Source: Gemmatimonadota bacterium
GTDB taxonomy: Bacteria > Gemmatimonadota > Gemmatimonadetes > Gemmatimonadales > GWC2-71-9
Reading direction: 5' to 3'
Assembly: GCA_025358055.1 (NCBI GenBank)
Contig: JANYKV010000087.1
Location: forward strand, 16,284 to 80,283
DNA: 64,000 bases
A program made the translations under genes and the position numbers. A model generated the notes under the pieces. It was not told the origin of the DNA. It was given only the letters and a program-made list of their open reading frames with translations, and did not search any database. Positions 1-9,038 of the stretch are shown here, piece by piece (position 1 is the stretch's first letter; each line of letters starts with the position of its first letter).

Positions 1-268
1 GGCGGCCCACGGCCAGCGCGATGAGGGTTCCCAAGAGGGTCGATACGACCGTCGAAATGGCGCCCACGATGAGGCTCGCGCGAAGGCCGCGCAAAATGTC
101 TCCCCGCTCGAGCAGACGACGATACCACTGGAAGGTGAACGAGGTCCATTCCACCGAGAATTTGGACGCGTTGAACGAAAATGCTACGAGCACGAAGATC
201 GGCAGATGCAGAAAGAAATACACGAGCGCCGTGAGGGCGATGAGCCACTTAGGCAATCGGGACCCCAC
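1..268 (-). CDS. potC: ABC transporter permease, PotC-like (spermidine/putrescine type), C-terminus cut by window edge
   Basis: Reverse-strand translation from GTG at 268: LPKWLIALTALVYFFLHLPIFVLVAFSFNASKFSVEWTSFTFQWYRRLLERGDILRGLRASLIVGAISTVVSTLLGTLIALAVGR; directly follows potB. Confidence 0.85.
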   Translation of the reverse strand, partial: MGSRLPKWLIALTALVYFFLHLPIFVLVAFSFNASKFSVEWTSFTFQWYRRLLERGDILRGLRASLIVGAISTVVSTLLGTLIALAVGR

Positions 269-269
269 G

Positions 270-1154
270 TCACCGCCCCCCGTCGGCAGCGCGATCCTTG
301 ACGCGGAGGTAGGTCACGACGGCCAGCAACACCAGCGCCATCACAATGAACGACGCGGCCGATCCGAACGGCCAATTGCGGGCCGAAGCGAACTGGTTCT
401 GCACCAGGTTGCCGATCATCATTTCCTTCGCGCCACCCAGCAAGTCGGACGTCAGAAACGACCCGAGCGCGGGAATGAAGACCAGCAAACATCCCGCGAC
501 CAGGCCGGGGAGGGAAAGCGGAAGCGTCACCCGCCAGAACCGCGCGACAGGCCGGGCGCCAAGCACTTCCGCCGCTTCCAGGAGCGAAAGGTCGAGTTTT
601 TCCAGGGAGGCGTAGATCGGCAGGATCATGAAGGGAAGAAAGCCGTAGACCAATCCCGTCATGACCGCGAACGGCGTATAGAGAATGGCGATCGGGTGGG
701 AGATGAGCCCCAACTTGAGCAACACGCTATTGATGAGACCCGTATCGCGCATCAGGAAAATCATGGCGAAGGTCCGCACCAAAAAGCTGGTCCAGAACGG
801 CAACACGACCAGAAACATGAGCAGGCTCTTCCACTTTCCGCTCCGGGCGATCACATACGCCACCGGATATCCCAACAAAAGACAGATTGTGGTGCAAAGG
901 AGGGAGACGAAGAAAGTCCGACTCAAAATGGCGAGATAGATCTTTTCGAAAAACCGGCGGTAGTGTTCGAGCGTGAAACCGGCCTCGACCCCGCCATAGG
1001 TGCCGCGGGGCATGAGACTGTAGGCAAACATGATGAGGAGCGGCACCAGGAAGAACAGCAATAGCCAGAGGATGCCCGGACTGAGCAGGCTCCACACTTT
1101 GGCCGTGGGTCGATGATAGAGCCAGGCGAGTGCGCGCTCTCGCACCCCTGCCAT
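270..1154 (-). CDS. potB: ABC transporter permease, PotB-like
   Basis: 294 aa, multi-TM, EAAEVLGARPVARFWRVTLPLSLPG (EAA motif); between potA and potC. Confidence 0.88.
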   Translation of the reverse strand: MAGVRERALAWLYHRPTAKVWSLLSPGILWLLLFFLVPLLIMFAYSLMPRGTYGGVEAGFTLEHYRRFFEKIYLAILSRTFFVSLLCTTICLLLGYPVAYVIARSGKWKSLLMFLVVLPFWTSFLVRTFAMIFLMRDTGLINSVLLKLGLISHPIAILYTPFAVMTGLVYGFLPFMILPIYASLEKLDLSLLEAAEVLGARPVARFWRVTLPLSLPGLVAGCLLVFIPALGSFLTSDLLGGAKEMMIGNLVQNQFASARNWPFGSAASFIVMALVLLAVVTYLRVKDRAADGGR

Positions 1155-2273
1155 TTAGGTATCCTCCAGCACTTGGCAATCCTCGGGGAGCCAGGCCACG
1201 ACCCCGGCATCCCCCCGACGCCAGGGCAGCGGCTTGAGGAGTTGGCCTTCGTTCCGGACGGCGACGGTGACCTCATCCCCGCCGGCAACCCGCACCAGGA
1301 CGTGGATGGTTTCGCCGAGGTAGATGACGTTCTGAACTTCGCAGTCGAGAACATTTTCCCCGGCGGGCCTGGTACCGGCGCGGAGCAGATCGAGCCATTC
1401 GGGGCGAACGGCGATTTGGACCTCCTGCCCCGCCACAATTTTGGCGTGGGAGGGGACCCGGAATCGTTCCAGCCCGCTTCGCTCCACCTCCCAGGCCCCG
1501 TCGACTTGGCGAACGGCCTTCCCTCGAAAAAAATTCGATTCCCCAATGAACTTGGCGACAAACGCAGTTCGGGGATTCTCGTAGATCTCCGCCGGACTCC
1601 CGAGCTGGGCGATACGCGCGTTGTCCATGACCGCAATGCGATCGGACATTGTGAGCGCTTCTTCTTGATCGTGGGTGACGTAGACGAAAGTGATGCCGAG
1701 GCGCTGATTGAGCGACTTGAGCTCGAGCTGCATTTCCTTGCGCAGCTTGAGGTCGATCGCGCCGAGCGGCTCGTCCAGGAGCAGAATCGATGGCTCGAGG
1801 ACCAACGCGCGGGCGAGTGCCACCCGCTGTCTCTGGCCACCCGAGAGTTGCGCCGGCATGCGTCGGGCAAATGTGTCGGGGGCGAGGCGAACGAGGTCGA
1901 GGGCACCACGGACCCGGTTGCCAATTTCCTTTTTCGGTGTTTTCCGCTGTTCGAGGCCGAAGGCGACGTTGCGCTCGACCGATAGATGGGGGAAAAGGGC
2001 GTAGTTCTGAAAGACCATGGAGAGTCGCCGCTCATAGGGCCGCTTCCGGTTCACCACTTCGCCGAGGAGGCGAACCTCACCCCCATCCTCGTCCGGTTGC
2101 TCGAACCCGGCCAAGAGACGCAGGGTCGTGGTTTTGCCGCACCCCGAAGGTCCGAGAATCGAGAAGAACTCGCCGGTTCGGATCTCGAACGAGATGTTGT
2201 TGACCGCCTTCGCATCTCCGAAACTCTTGGACACGTTGATGAACTGGACCACCGGCTGGTCGGAAGAATTCAC
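1155..2273 (-). CDS. potA: ABC transporter ATP-binding protein, PotA-like
   Basis: Walker A GPSGCGKTT, LSGGQRQRVALARAL signature, ILLLDEPLGAID Walker B, C-terminal TOBE-like region. Confidence 0.92.
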   Translation of the reverse strand: MNSSDQPVVQFINVSKSFGDAKAVNNISFEIRTGEFFSILGPSGCGKTTTLRLLAGFEQPDEDGGEVRLLGEVVNRKRPYERRLSMVFQNYALFPHLSVERNVAFGLEQRKTPKKEIGNRVRGALDLVRLAPDTFARRMPAQLSGGQRQRVALARALVLEPSILLLDEPLGAIDLKLRKEMQLELKSLNQRLGITFVYVTHDQEEALTMSDRIAVMDNARIAQLGSPAEIYENPRTAFVAKFIGESNFFRGKAVRQVDGAWEVERSGLERFRVPSHAKIVAGQEVQIAVRPEWLDLLRAGTRPAGENVLDCEVQNVIYLGETIHVLVRVAGGDEVTVAVRNEGQLLKPLPWRRGDAGVVAWLPEDCQVLEDT

Positions 2274-2284
2274 GTGGATCCCCG

Positions 2285-3676
2285 CTACACTTGAGTCGCG
2301 GCGGTGAGCGCCTGCTCCATAACCGCCAAGCCTTCCGCCAACACTTCATCCTCGATGGTGAGAGGCACCAAGATGCGCAACACGTTTCCGTAGGTTCCGG
2401 CGGAGAGAAGGATCAGGCCGCGCTTGAGCGCCTCGCTCTGCACCCTGCCGGTCAGAGATTTCGCCGGCTCCTTGGTTTTGCGATCGGTGACCAGCTCCAT
2501 GGCGACCATGGCGCCGAGGCCCCGGACGTCGCCAATGCATGAAAATTGGTTGGCCCAGCCGCAAAACTGCTCTCGGATGAGGCCTCCGATCCGCTCGCCG
2601 CGGGCGGAGATTTTCTCCTTTTCCATCACATCGAGAACCGCCAAGGCGGCGGCGCAAGCGAGCGGATTCCCGCCGTAGGTGCCTCCCAAGCCCCCCGGAT
2701 GTACCGCATCAAGCAGATCGGCGCGCCCGGTAACCGCCGCGAGCGGAAGGCCCGCAGCAAGCGATTTCGCGGTGACGAGGAGGTCGGGCACCAAGCCGTA
2801 GTGCTCCGAGGCGAACAGGTTCCCGGTCCGCCCGAATCCGGTTTGAATCTCGTCCGCGATGAGGACGATGCCGTGGGCTTTGGCAAACGCGGCGAGCGCG
2901 CGCACGTATTCGAGGGGGGCTGGCACAAAACCGCCCTCCCCAAGCTGGAGCTCGATGATGATGGCCGCCACGGAGTCAGGATCGACCAGACCGACGAAGG
3001 CTCGTTCCAAGGCGGATTCGTTGGCCAAGCAGCAGGCCCCTTTGTCCCCGGGCGCAGAGCACCGGTAGCAGTAGGGAAATGGGATTCGATACACTTCGGG
3101 CGCGAAGGGTCCGAAGCCCTTCTTGTACGGCATCACCTTGGCCGTGAGAGCCATGCCCAGATTGGTGCGTCCGTGGAACGCATGTTCGAAACACACGATC
3201 GCGGTCCGCCCCGTAGCATATCGAGCCACCTTGACGGCGTTCTCGACCGCCTCAGCACCGGTGTTGACGAAGAAGGTGCGCTTCGCATGAGTCCCCGGTG
3301 TGATCGCATTCAGGCGCTCGGCCAGCGCAACATAGGGTTCGTAGCTGGCAACCGTGAAACAAGTGTGCGTAAAATGATCGAGCTGAGCGCGCACCGCCTC
3401 GACGACCGCGGGGTGGCGGTGACCGGTGTTCACGACGCCAATCCCTCCACCGAAATCGATCAGCCGATTGCCGTCGGCATCGGTGACCAACGCGCCTTCA
3501 GCATGAATCACCGCAAGCCCGGTTGACGATGGGATTCCACGCGGCACGGCCTGCTCCTTACGTGCGGCAAGGGCCCGGCTGGCGGGGCCGGGAATGACGG
3601 TGGCGAGTTTGATGGCCGGCATCGGAACCTCAAGAACGGGGCGAACGCAGTGGGGACCGCGAAAAGATACACTCAA
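2285..3676 (-). CDS. gabT: 4-aminobutyrate aminotransferase-like class III aminotransferase
   Basis: FVNTGAEAVENAVKVAR, FEHAFHGRTNLGMALT, LIADEIQTGFGRTG, KSLAAGLPLAAVTGR (PLP Lys); start probably the MPAIKLATVIPGP methionine. Confidence 0.9.
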   Translation of the reverse strand: MSVSFRGPHCVRPVLEVPMPAIKLATVIPGPASRALAARKEQAVPRGIPSSTGLAVIHAEGALVTDADGNRLIDFGGGIGVVNTGHRHPAVVEAVRAQLDHFTHTCFTVASYEPYVALAERLNAITPGTHAKRTFFVNTGAEAVENAVKVARYATGRTAIVCFEHAFHGRTNLGMALTAKVMPYKKGFGPFAPEVYRIPFPYCYRCSAPGDKGACCLANESALERAFVGLVDPDSVAAIIIELQLGEGGFVPAPLEYVRALAAFAKAHGIVLIADEIQTGFGRTGNLFASEHYGLVPDLLVTAKSLAAGLPLAAVTGRADLLDAVHPGGLGGTYGGNPLACAAALAVLDVMEKEKISARGERIGGLIREQFCGWANQFSCIGDVRGLGAMVAMELVTDRKTKEPAKSLTGRVQSEALKRGLILLSAGTYGNVLRILVPLTIEDEVLAEGLAVMEQALTAATQV

Positions 3677-3902
3677 TTCGAGTGACCGTCGATCGACTGC
3701 GTATGACCCTCACTCGGGCCGGGAGCGCCCTGATCTGGGAAAAGCATGCGGAAGCCGCGCGGGTCGATACAGCGCCTGGTCGCCGCCGTTAAACTGTTGG
3801 TGCACAACGTGATCGAACAAACAAACGCGACGATTCTCGTCTCATATTTCATTTTCTTGGATCACAAATCTGCTTTGCTCATTCACTCGGGCTGGACAAA
3901 CA

Positions 3903-3926
3903 GGGGGGGAGGCGGGCTAGACTGGG
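3903..3926 (+). other. G-quadruplex motif upstream of hairpin array
   Basis: GGG-G-GGG-AGGC-GGG-CTAGACT-GGG fits G3+N1-7 x4. Confidence 0.5.
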
Positions 3927-3934
3927 AGTGCCTT

Positions 3935-4057
3935 CCCCGCCACGGCGGGGGGGGTGTTTGCATCCTCCGACAAGCGGAGGGTCCACTCTCGCGACTGACT
4001 TTCTCCTTGAGTCGCGAGCCCCCATCAGCGGCGGGGGCGAGGCCAGGTAATTCGGCC
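3935..4057 (+). repeat. Cluster of consecutive perfect inverted repeats (hairpin array) upstream of the saccharopine-dehydrogenase-like gene
   Basis: CCCCGC/GCGGGG (3935-3950), CCTCCG-acaag-CGGAGG (3964-3980), CTCGCGACT-13nt-AGTCGCGAG (3988-4018), GCCCCC/GGGGGC (4018-4038), GGCC/GGCC (4041-4057). Confidence 0.6.
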
Positions 4058-4094
4058 AGACCGAGTGCCGCGCCAACAATGAAAAGAGGAGTTT

Positions 4095-5330
4095 GTGAAA
4101 GTCCTGGTCTTGGGCGCCGGCGCGGTGGGGACCGTGTCCGCCCTCAAATTCCGTCACTCGGCCCTGCTCGAGCAGCTCGTCATCGCCGATGTGAATTCCG
4201 CCCGTGCCACTCTCCTGGCGGATCGATTGAATGACCCACGAGTACGCCCGCTCACGCTCAACGCCGGGGATGAAGCGGCAGTCGCCCGCGCGATCCGCGA
4301 CACCGGCACCACGATCCTGCTCAACGCGGCTCTGCCCGCCACCAACATGCAGGTGATGCGGGCGTGCCTCGACGCCGGATCCGACTACATCGACATGGCG
4401 AGCGCGGGCACCGATGCGGATGGTCTCCCTAAAATGGACGACCAATTTGCGCTGGACGCGGCCTTCCGGTCCGCCGGCCGCATGGCCCTGCTGGGCATGG
4501 GCGCCGACCCGGGCACAACCAATATCTACGCCGCGTATGCGGCCAAGCACCTGCTGGACACCGTCACCGAGATTCGAGTGCGCGATGGTGACAACTCGAT
4601 TTGCCAAGGCCACGATGGCTTCATCGCCGCGTTCAGCCCCTGGGTGTTCATCGATGAGTGCTTATGTCAGGCGGTCAGTTACCGCGATGGCGCGTATCGT
4701 CTCGAAGAACCGTTGACGGGGCGGGAAGCCTTCGATTTCCCTGAACTCGGCGTGCTCAATTGCTACTACGTCGACCATGAGGAATCCAAGACCCTCCCTC
4801 GATTTTTCCCCAACGCGCGAGTCATCGATTTCAAGCTCTGCATGGACGAGGTCACGTACCACACGTTGCGTGTCCTGAAGCAACTTGGCCTCTCCCGCAC
4901 CGAGCTCATTTCCGTGAATGGGGCGAACGTCGCGCCGCGCGATGTAGTTGTTTCGCTGCTGCCGCAACCCAGCGATCTCGCCGGACGGATGCGAGGGAAG
5001 ACGTGTGTCGGAACGTTGGTTCGGGGGCTCAAGAACGGATATGAGCGGGCCTACTACATCTACAACGTTGCGGATCACGAGCAGGTATACCGAACTATGG
5101 GCGTGCAAGCGACCGCCTACCAAACCGGGATCCCTCCAGTGATCGCCGCGGAATTGATTCAGGAAGGAATCTGGAATGGCTTCGGGGTCATGTCGCCTGA
5201 GCAATTCGACCCTGACCCGTTCTTAGAGCGGATGGGCCCGGCGGGCCTGGCTTGGCGGGTGCGGGAGGAAGGGGTTCCGAACCCAGTTGGTGCGGAGCAG
5301 ACAGAGTTTCACGCGGTCCTGGTGGCATGA
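4095..5330 (+). CDS. Saccharopine dehydrogenase family protein (NADP-binding; possibly carboxynorspermidine-dehydrogenase-like)
   Basis: VLVLGAGAVGTVSALKF Rossmann motif; LLNAALPATNMQVMRACLDAGSDYIDMAS; GMGADPGTTNIYAAYAAKHL. Confidence 0.82.
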   Translation: MKVLVLGAGAVGTVSALKFRHSALLEQLVIADVNSARATLLADRLNDPRVRPLTLNAGDEAAVARAIRDTGTTILLNAALPATNMQVMRACLDAGSDYIDMASAGTDADGLPKMDDQFALDAAFRSAGRMALLGMGADPGTTNIYAAYAAKHLLDTVTEIRVRDGDNSICQGHDGFIAAFSPWVFIDECLCQAVSYRDGAYRLEEPLTGREAFDFPELGVLNCYYVDHEESKTLPRFFPNARVIDFKLCMDEVTYHTLRVLKQLGLSRTELISVNGANVAPRDVVVSLLPQPSDLAGRMRGKTCVGTLVRGLKNGYERAYYIYNVADHEQVYRTMGVQATAYQTGIPPVIAAELIQEGIWNGFGVMSPEQFDPDPFLERMGPAGLAWRVREEGVPNPVGAEQTEFHAVLVA

Positions 5331-5429
5331 TCCTAGTTATACGGACAGATTCAGGATTCGATAACGGACGACCCAGGGAACGCGACAATGACGGCACGCT
5401 GAAGCACCGACCTTGGAAAATGGAGTCCG

Positions 5430-5798
5430 TTGATGAGCATTCGACGAGTTGTGCCGGACATCAAGTCCCAGCATCTCGCGGAAAGCCGTGCGTTCTACGT
5501 TGACTTCCTGGGCTTGGAACTGGCGATGGACATGGGATTTGTCATGACGTTCGTATCGCCGAGCAATCCGACAGCCCAGATCAGTGTCGTGCGGGATGAC
5601 CGTGGTTCAACGCTGCTGCCGGATCTGAGCGTCGAAGTGGCCGACGTCAATCAAGTGCACAAACGTGCCGTCGAACGCGGCCCCGAGATCGTCTACCCGC
5701 TCACTGACGAGCCATGGGGCGTTCGTCGCTTCTTCGCGGTCGATCCGAATGGGACTATTTTGAACATTCTCAGCCACCTGCCTGCTGAATCGAAATGA
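5430..5798 (+). CDS. VOC family (glyoxalase/bleomycin resistance-like) protein
   Basis: AESRAFYVDFLGLELAMDMGFVMTF ... DEPWGVRRFFAVDPNGTILNILSH. Confidence 0.85.
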   Translation: MMSIRRVVPDIKSQHLAESRAFYVDFLGLELAMDMGFVMTFVSPSNPTAQISVVRDDRGSTLLPDLSVEVADVNQVHKRAVERGPEIVYPLTDEPWGVRRFFAVDPNGTILNILSHLPAESK

Positions 5799-5903
5799 AG
5801 ACCCGTTAACAGCAGTGAAACGCCGGGCGAGTGAGTGTCGGTGCGAAGCAGACGCGAACGGCCGTATGACATCCGAATAGGCAGTGCTCACGGTCCGAGG
5901 ACA

Positions 5904-6320
5904 ATGCCCAGAGTCGCCGTGTCCCCAGCCATCCTCGAAACATTGCTCAGCGAGTGCCTCTCCTCTGGTGCCGCCCCGCAGGCAGCGACCCGTCATGGCG
6001 CGCTGCGGCTGGTGAGTGACTTCATGGGCTGCTGGGCTCTTACGATGTCGGGAGAACTGGTATTCATTCCCCATGATGACCCTGACCCAATCGAGCCGGT
6101 CTCCGACCACCCCGTCGACAAGCTCGGGATACACTTCGCGCTGGCCGAGGGAAGCCGTCGCTACCCCAGCTTGGAATCAATTCGCTCCGTTCGGACGCCC
6201 GAGGCGGTCGCATGCACCATGTGCGATGGTTCCGGGCGACGCCCCGAGTGGCCGCCGAACGTCTCTTGCGCCTGCGGCGGCCTTGGCTGGTTGCCTCCCG
6301 CATGGCCTGGCTCTGGCTAG
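5904..6320 (+). CDS. Hypothetical protein with C-terminal CxxCxGxG...CxC zinc-ribbon-like motif
   Basis: MPRVAVSPAILETLLSEC...; C-term ACTMCDGSGRRPEWPPNVSCACGGLGW resembles half of a DnaJ-type zinc motif. Confidence 0.55.
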   Translation: MPRVAVSPAILETLLSECLSSGAAPQAATRHGALRLVSDFMGCWALTMSGELVFIPHDDPDPIEPVSDHPVDKLGIHFALAEGSRRYPSLESIRSVRTPEAVACTMCDGSGRRPEWPPNVSCACGGLGWLPPAWPGSG

Positions 6321-6540
6321 CCGACGGGTGAGATCGAGCGTGAGCGTCGTGGCGCGCCGGTACGCATTGTGCTCTGCACTACCCTCCCTGCGACTTGGTC
6401 CTTGGATCAGAAATGCCCGCAACTGAGAGTGGGCGGCCATCAGACTGGTGCCCCGGTTTCGCGCCACCGGAAATCCGACACTGGTTGCCTGGTAGCGCGG
6501 CCGGGCCATCGAACCGCGCGTGCTTGGCAACCAGCCTCGG

Positions 6541-6574
6541 CTGCCGTATATTTGTGTCATTCTCTATACGGCAG
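6541..6574 (+). promoter_or_regulatory. Perfect inverted repeat (candidate operator) in front of the antitoxin gene
   Basis: CTGCCGTATA (6541-6550) - 14 nt - TATACGGCAG (6565-6574); 5 bp before ATG at 6580. Confidence 0.6.
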
Positions 6575-6579
6575 GCAGC

Positions 6580-6822
6580 ATGCAGACCAAGCTCACCCTC
6601 CGCCTCGAAGATCGGCTCATCCGCCGGGCGAAAGCCTACGCCCATCGCTCTGGGAAAAGCCTGTCAGAGCTGGTCGCAGACCTGTTTGCTCGGCTCCATG
6701 CTCCCGCCCCCGAGCAGGCGGAGCCCCAATCACCAGCTGTTCGCTCGCTGGCCGGCGCGCTTGAGGGCAAGCACCTGGATCGAGAAGACTACCGAGCCCA
6801 CCTGACCAACAAGCACCACTAG
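6580..6822 (+). CDS. Antitoxin (RHH/DUF6364-like)
   Basis: MQTKLTLRLEDRLIRRAKAYAHRSGKSLSELVADLFARL, RHH-like fold; followed 7 bp later by PIN toxin. Confidence 0.8.
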   Translation: MQTKLTLRLEDRLIRRAKAYAHRSGKSLSELVADLFARLHAPAPEQAEPQSPAVRSLAGALEGKHLDREDYRAHLTNKHH

Positions 6823-6829
6823 GGCGGGC

Positions 6830-7249
6830 ATGCGCGTTCTCTTCGATACCAATATTGTCCTCGATGTGCTGCTTGCGCGCGAGCCGCACGCGGCTCCGGC
6901 GACCGTCCTGTTTGACTACGTCGCGCGCAAAGACCTCGACGGCCTACTTGGCGCAACCACCCTCACTACGATCTTCTATCTGGCTGCGAAGGCTAGCTCC
7001 CCGGCCCAAGCCCGTCGCCACGTCCACACCCTCCTGGACCTCTTCGAGATCGCGGCGGTTACCCGGCCCGTCCTCGCGGAAGCGCTGGAAGGCGGCTTCA
7101 AGGACTATGAGGATGCGGTCCTGCACGCGGCCGCGCGGCAAGCGGCGGCCACGGCCATTGTCACTCGTGACCCTACCGGCTTCGCGGCAAGCAAGCTGCG
7201 GATCTACGGCCCTGCCGAGTTGCTCCGGCTGGTTCGGGCGGCAGAGTAG
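6830..7249 (+). CDS. PIN-domain toxin ribonuclease (VapC-like)
   Basis: MRVLFDTNIVLDVLLAREPH (acidic DTN), FKDYEDAVLHAAARQ, IVTRDPTGF. Confidence 0.88.
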   Translation: MRVLFDTNIVLDVLLAREPHAAPATVLFDYVARKDLDGLLGATTLTTIFYLAAKASSPAQARRHVHTLLDLFEIAAVTRPVLAEALEGGFKDYEDAVLHAAARQAAATAIVTRDPTGFAASKLRIYGPAELLRLVRAAE

Positions 7250-7291
7250 ACACCGAGCTGAGAACTTCCTGCACGCTCAGCTCCTCGGATT

Positions 7292-8710
7292 GTGGCATGT
7301 TCCCGTAACGCCTATTGTACGATTCCGTCGTCCGCATTCACCAACGATGGGGGTCCGTTGAGACTATTTCTGGTTGCTCTCACCCTGCTGCGGTTTGCGG
7401 CGGCGGAGGTTGTCGCCCAAAACCATGCCTTGCCGCCCTCAACCTATTCCGAGCGGCGCACCGTGGCCTTCAACCGCATCGGCTCGGACCTCCTGATCGT
7501 TCCTGCCCGAGCGTCATTTCTGCTTGACGACGAGATGGGCTATGTCCAGGCTCCGGATTTCCAATATCTCACCGGCCTGGAACATTTGGTCGGGGCAGTT
7601 TTGGTGCTGGACGGAAAGGTGCGATCGGCCACCCTCTTTGCGCCTCGGGCGAGCCGGCTCATCACGCGCTGGTTGGTCTCGCCGGGCCCGGAGTCGGCCG
7701 CCGCGCTCGGCTTGAAGGAGGTGCTTCCGATCGAGTCGCTCGACGAGTGGATCACGCGAAGGCTCAAGGAGTCCTCAGGTCGGGTATCCGTCGCATCGGT
7801 GGATGCGAGAGGACCGGTGGATACTCCGATACCGATGGCGAATTCCGTCGCGCGCTGGCGGGCCCACCTCCAGGCGCTCGGCGCCACCACGGTGGAATCG
7901 GCCACGTCGGTGCTCCGGCCACTGCGAGAGATCAAGAGCCCCGCTGAAATCGAAATCCTCCGAACCGTCGGAAAAGCGAGTGGCGCGGCGATGATCGCGG
8001 GAATCAGGGCTCTCCGCCCGGGGCGGTGGCAACGGGAGACCGAGATCGCGGTCGTCAACGGATGCGCCGAGGCCGGCGCACGGGGAGTGTCCTTCTGGCC
8101 GTGGACTATGAGCGGACCGAATGCTCAATTCAGCGAGCTATTCTCGTCGTTCGAGGACTACGACCATTTGAATCGGCAGATGAAGCGCGGCGAAGTAGTT
8201 CGGGTCGATGTCGGCTGCCAGCTGGATCACTATATGGGCGATGTGGGGCGTACCGCGCCGGTGGGAGGCAAATTCGACGCGGGGCAGCGCGAGGCCTGGG
8301 ACCTCTTCATCGCGGGCTATCGCGCCGGTCTTCCCCACATCAGAGACGGCGCTTCAACTAAAGCAGTTTACGATGTGGCTCTTGCGGAGATTCGTCGCCG
8401 GCAGCCGACCTTGAAGACCGCACTCGGGAAGAAGGCGGCGGCCGTGTTGCTCGCTCCCGATGGCACCGAGCCCTGGGAAATTCATGGGGTCGGGCTAGAC
8501 GACGCGGAGGGATTGCCGGACACCCTCCACACCGGGATGGTCGTCGCCTACGAATTGATGTACGCGGTGGACGGCTACGGATTCTATCTCGAAGACATGA
8601 TCGCGGTCGGAAAAGACGGGCCGGATCTACTCACTCCCGGGCTCCCGTATACCGCCGCTCAGATCGAGGCCGTCATGAGACGTGGAACAACAAAGCCGAC
8701 CCGCCCATAG
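7292..8710 (+). CDS. Xaa-Pro aminopeptidase / M24 family metallopeptidase, secreted
   Basis: RVDVGCQLDHYMGDVGRTAPVGGKF metal-binding region, IHGVGLDDAEG; N-terminal hydrophobic leader (the annotated start is probably upstream of the true one). Confidence 0.85.
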   Translation: MACSRNAYCTIPSSAFTNDGGPLRLFLVALTLLRFAAAEVVAQNHALPPSTYSERRTVAFNRIGSDLLIVPARASFLLDDEMGYVQAPDFQYLTGLEHLVGAVLVLDGKVRSATLFAPRASRLITRWLVSPGPESAAALGLKEVLPIESLDEWITRRLKESSGRVSVASVDARGPVDTPIPMANSVARWRAHLQALGATTVESATSVLRPLREIKSPAEIEILRTVGKASGAAMIAGIRALRPGRWQRETEIAVVNGCAEAGARGVSFWPWTMSGPNAQFSELFSSFEDYDHLNRQMKRGEVVRVDVGCQLDHYMGDVGRTAPVGGKFDAGQREAWDLFIAGYRAGLPHIRDGASTKAVYDVALAEIRRRQPTLKTALGKKAAAVLLAPDGTEPWEIHGVGLDDAEGLPDTLHTGMVVAYELMYAVDGYGFYLEDMIAVGKDGPDLLTPGLPYTAAQIEAVMRRGTTKPTRP

Positions 8711-8760
8711 TGTCACTTTGTGCTTGAAGGACGCTCCCGGCTGCTGAACGGCATGCGATC

Positions 8761-8991
8761 ATGAGCTGGCTCACCATTTTTGGCCTTGTCGCTGTAACCG
8801 CGATGCTGGTGTTTTACGCGCTCGAGTCTCGGAGTCATTGGTTCATCTTGGCCCTTGCTGTGGCCTGCGTGCTCGGCTCAGTATATGGGTTCCTCCAAGG
8901 AGCGTGGCCATTCGGTGTGATCGAGGCCATCTGGTCCCTGGTCGCGATTCATCGCTGGTGGCGAGGTGTCCGCCCGATCCCGTCAAAGTGA
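8761..8991 (+). CDS. Small membrane protein, unknown
   Basis: 76 aa, hydrophobic segments, ATG start. Confidence 0.5.
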   Translation: MSWLTIFGLVAVTAMLVFYALESRSHWFILALAVACVLGSVYGFLQGAWPFGVIEAIWSLVAIHRWWRGVRPIPSK

Positions 8992-9038
8992 CCCGTGCGC
9001 GGGGCCTCTAGTCGGTTGACGGCCTGACACCGGACGGT

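Noticed and set aside
1113-1985. 290 aa ORF antisense to potA
   Set aside because: High-GC shadow ORF over a clear ATPase on the other strand; no family signature
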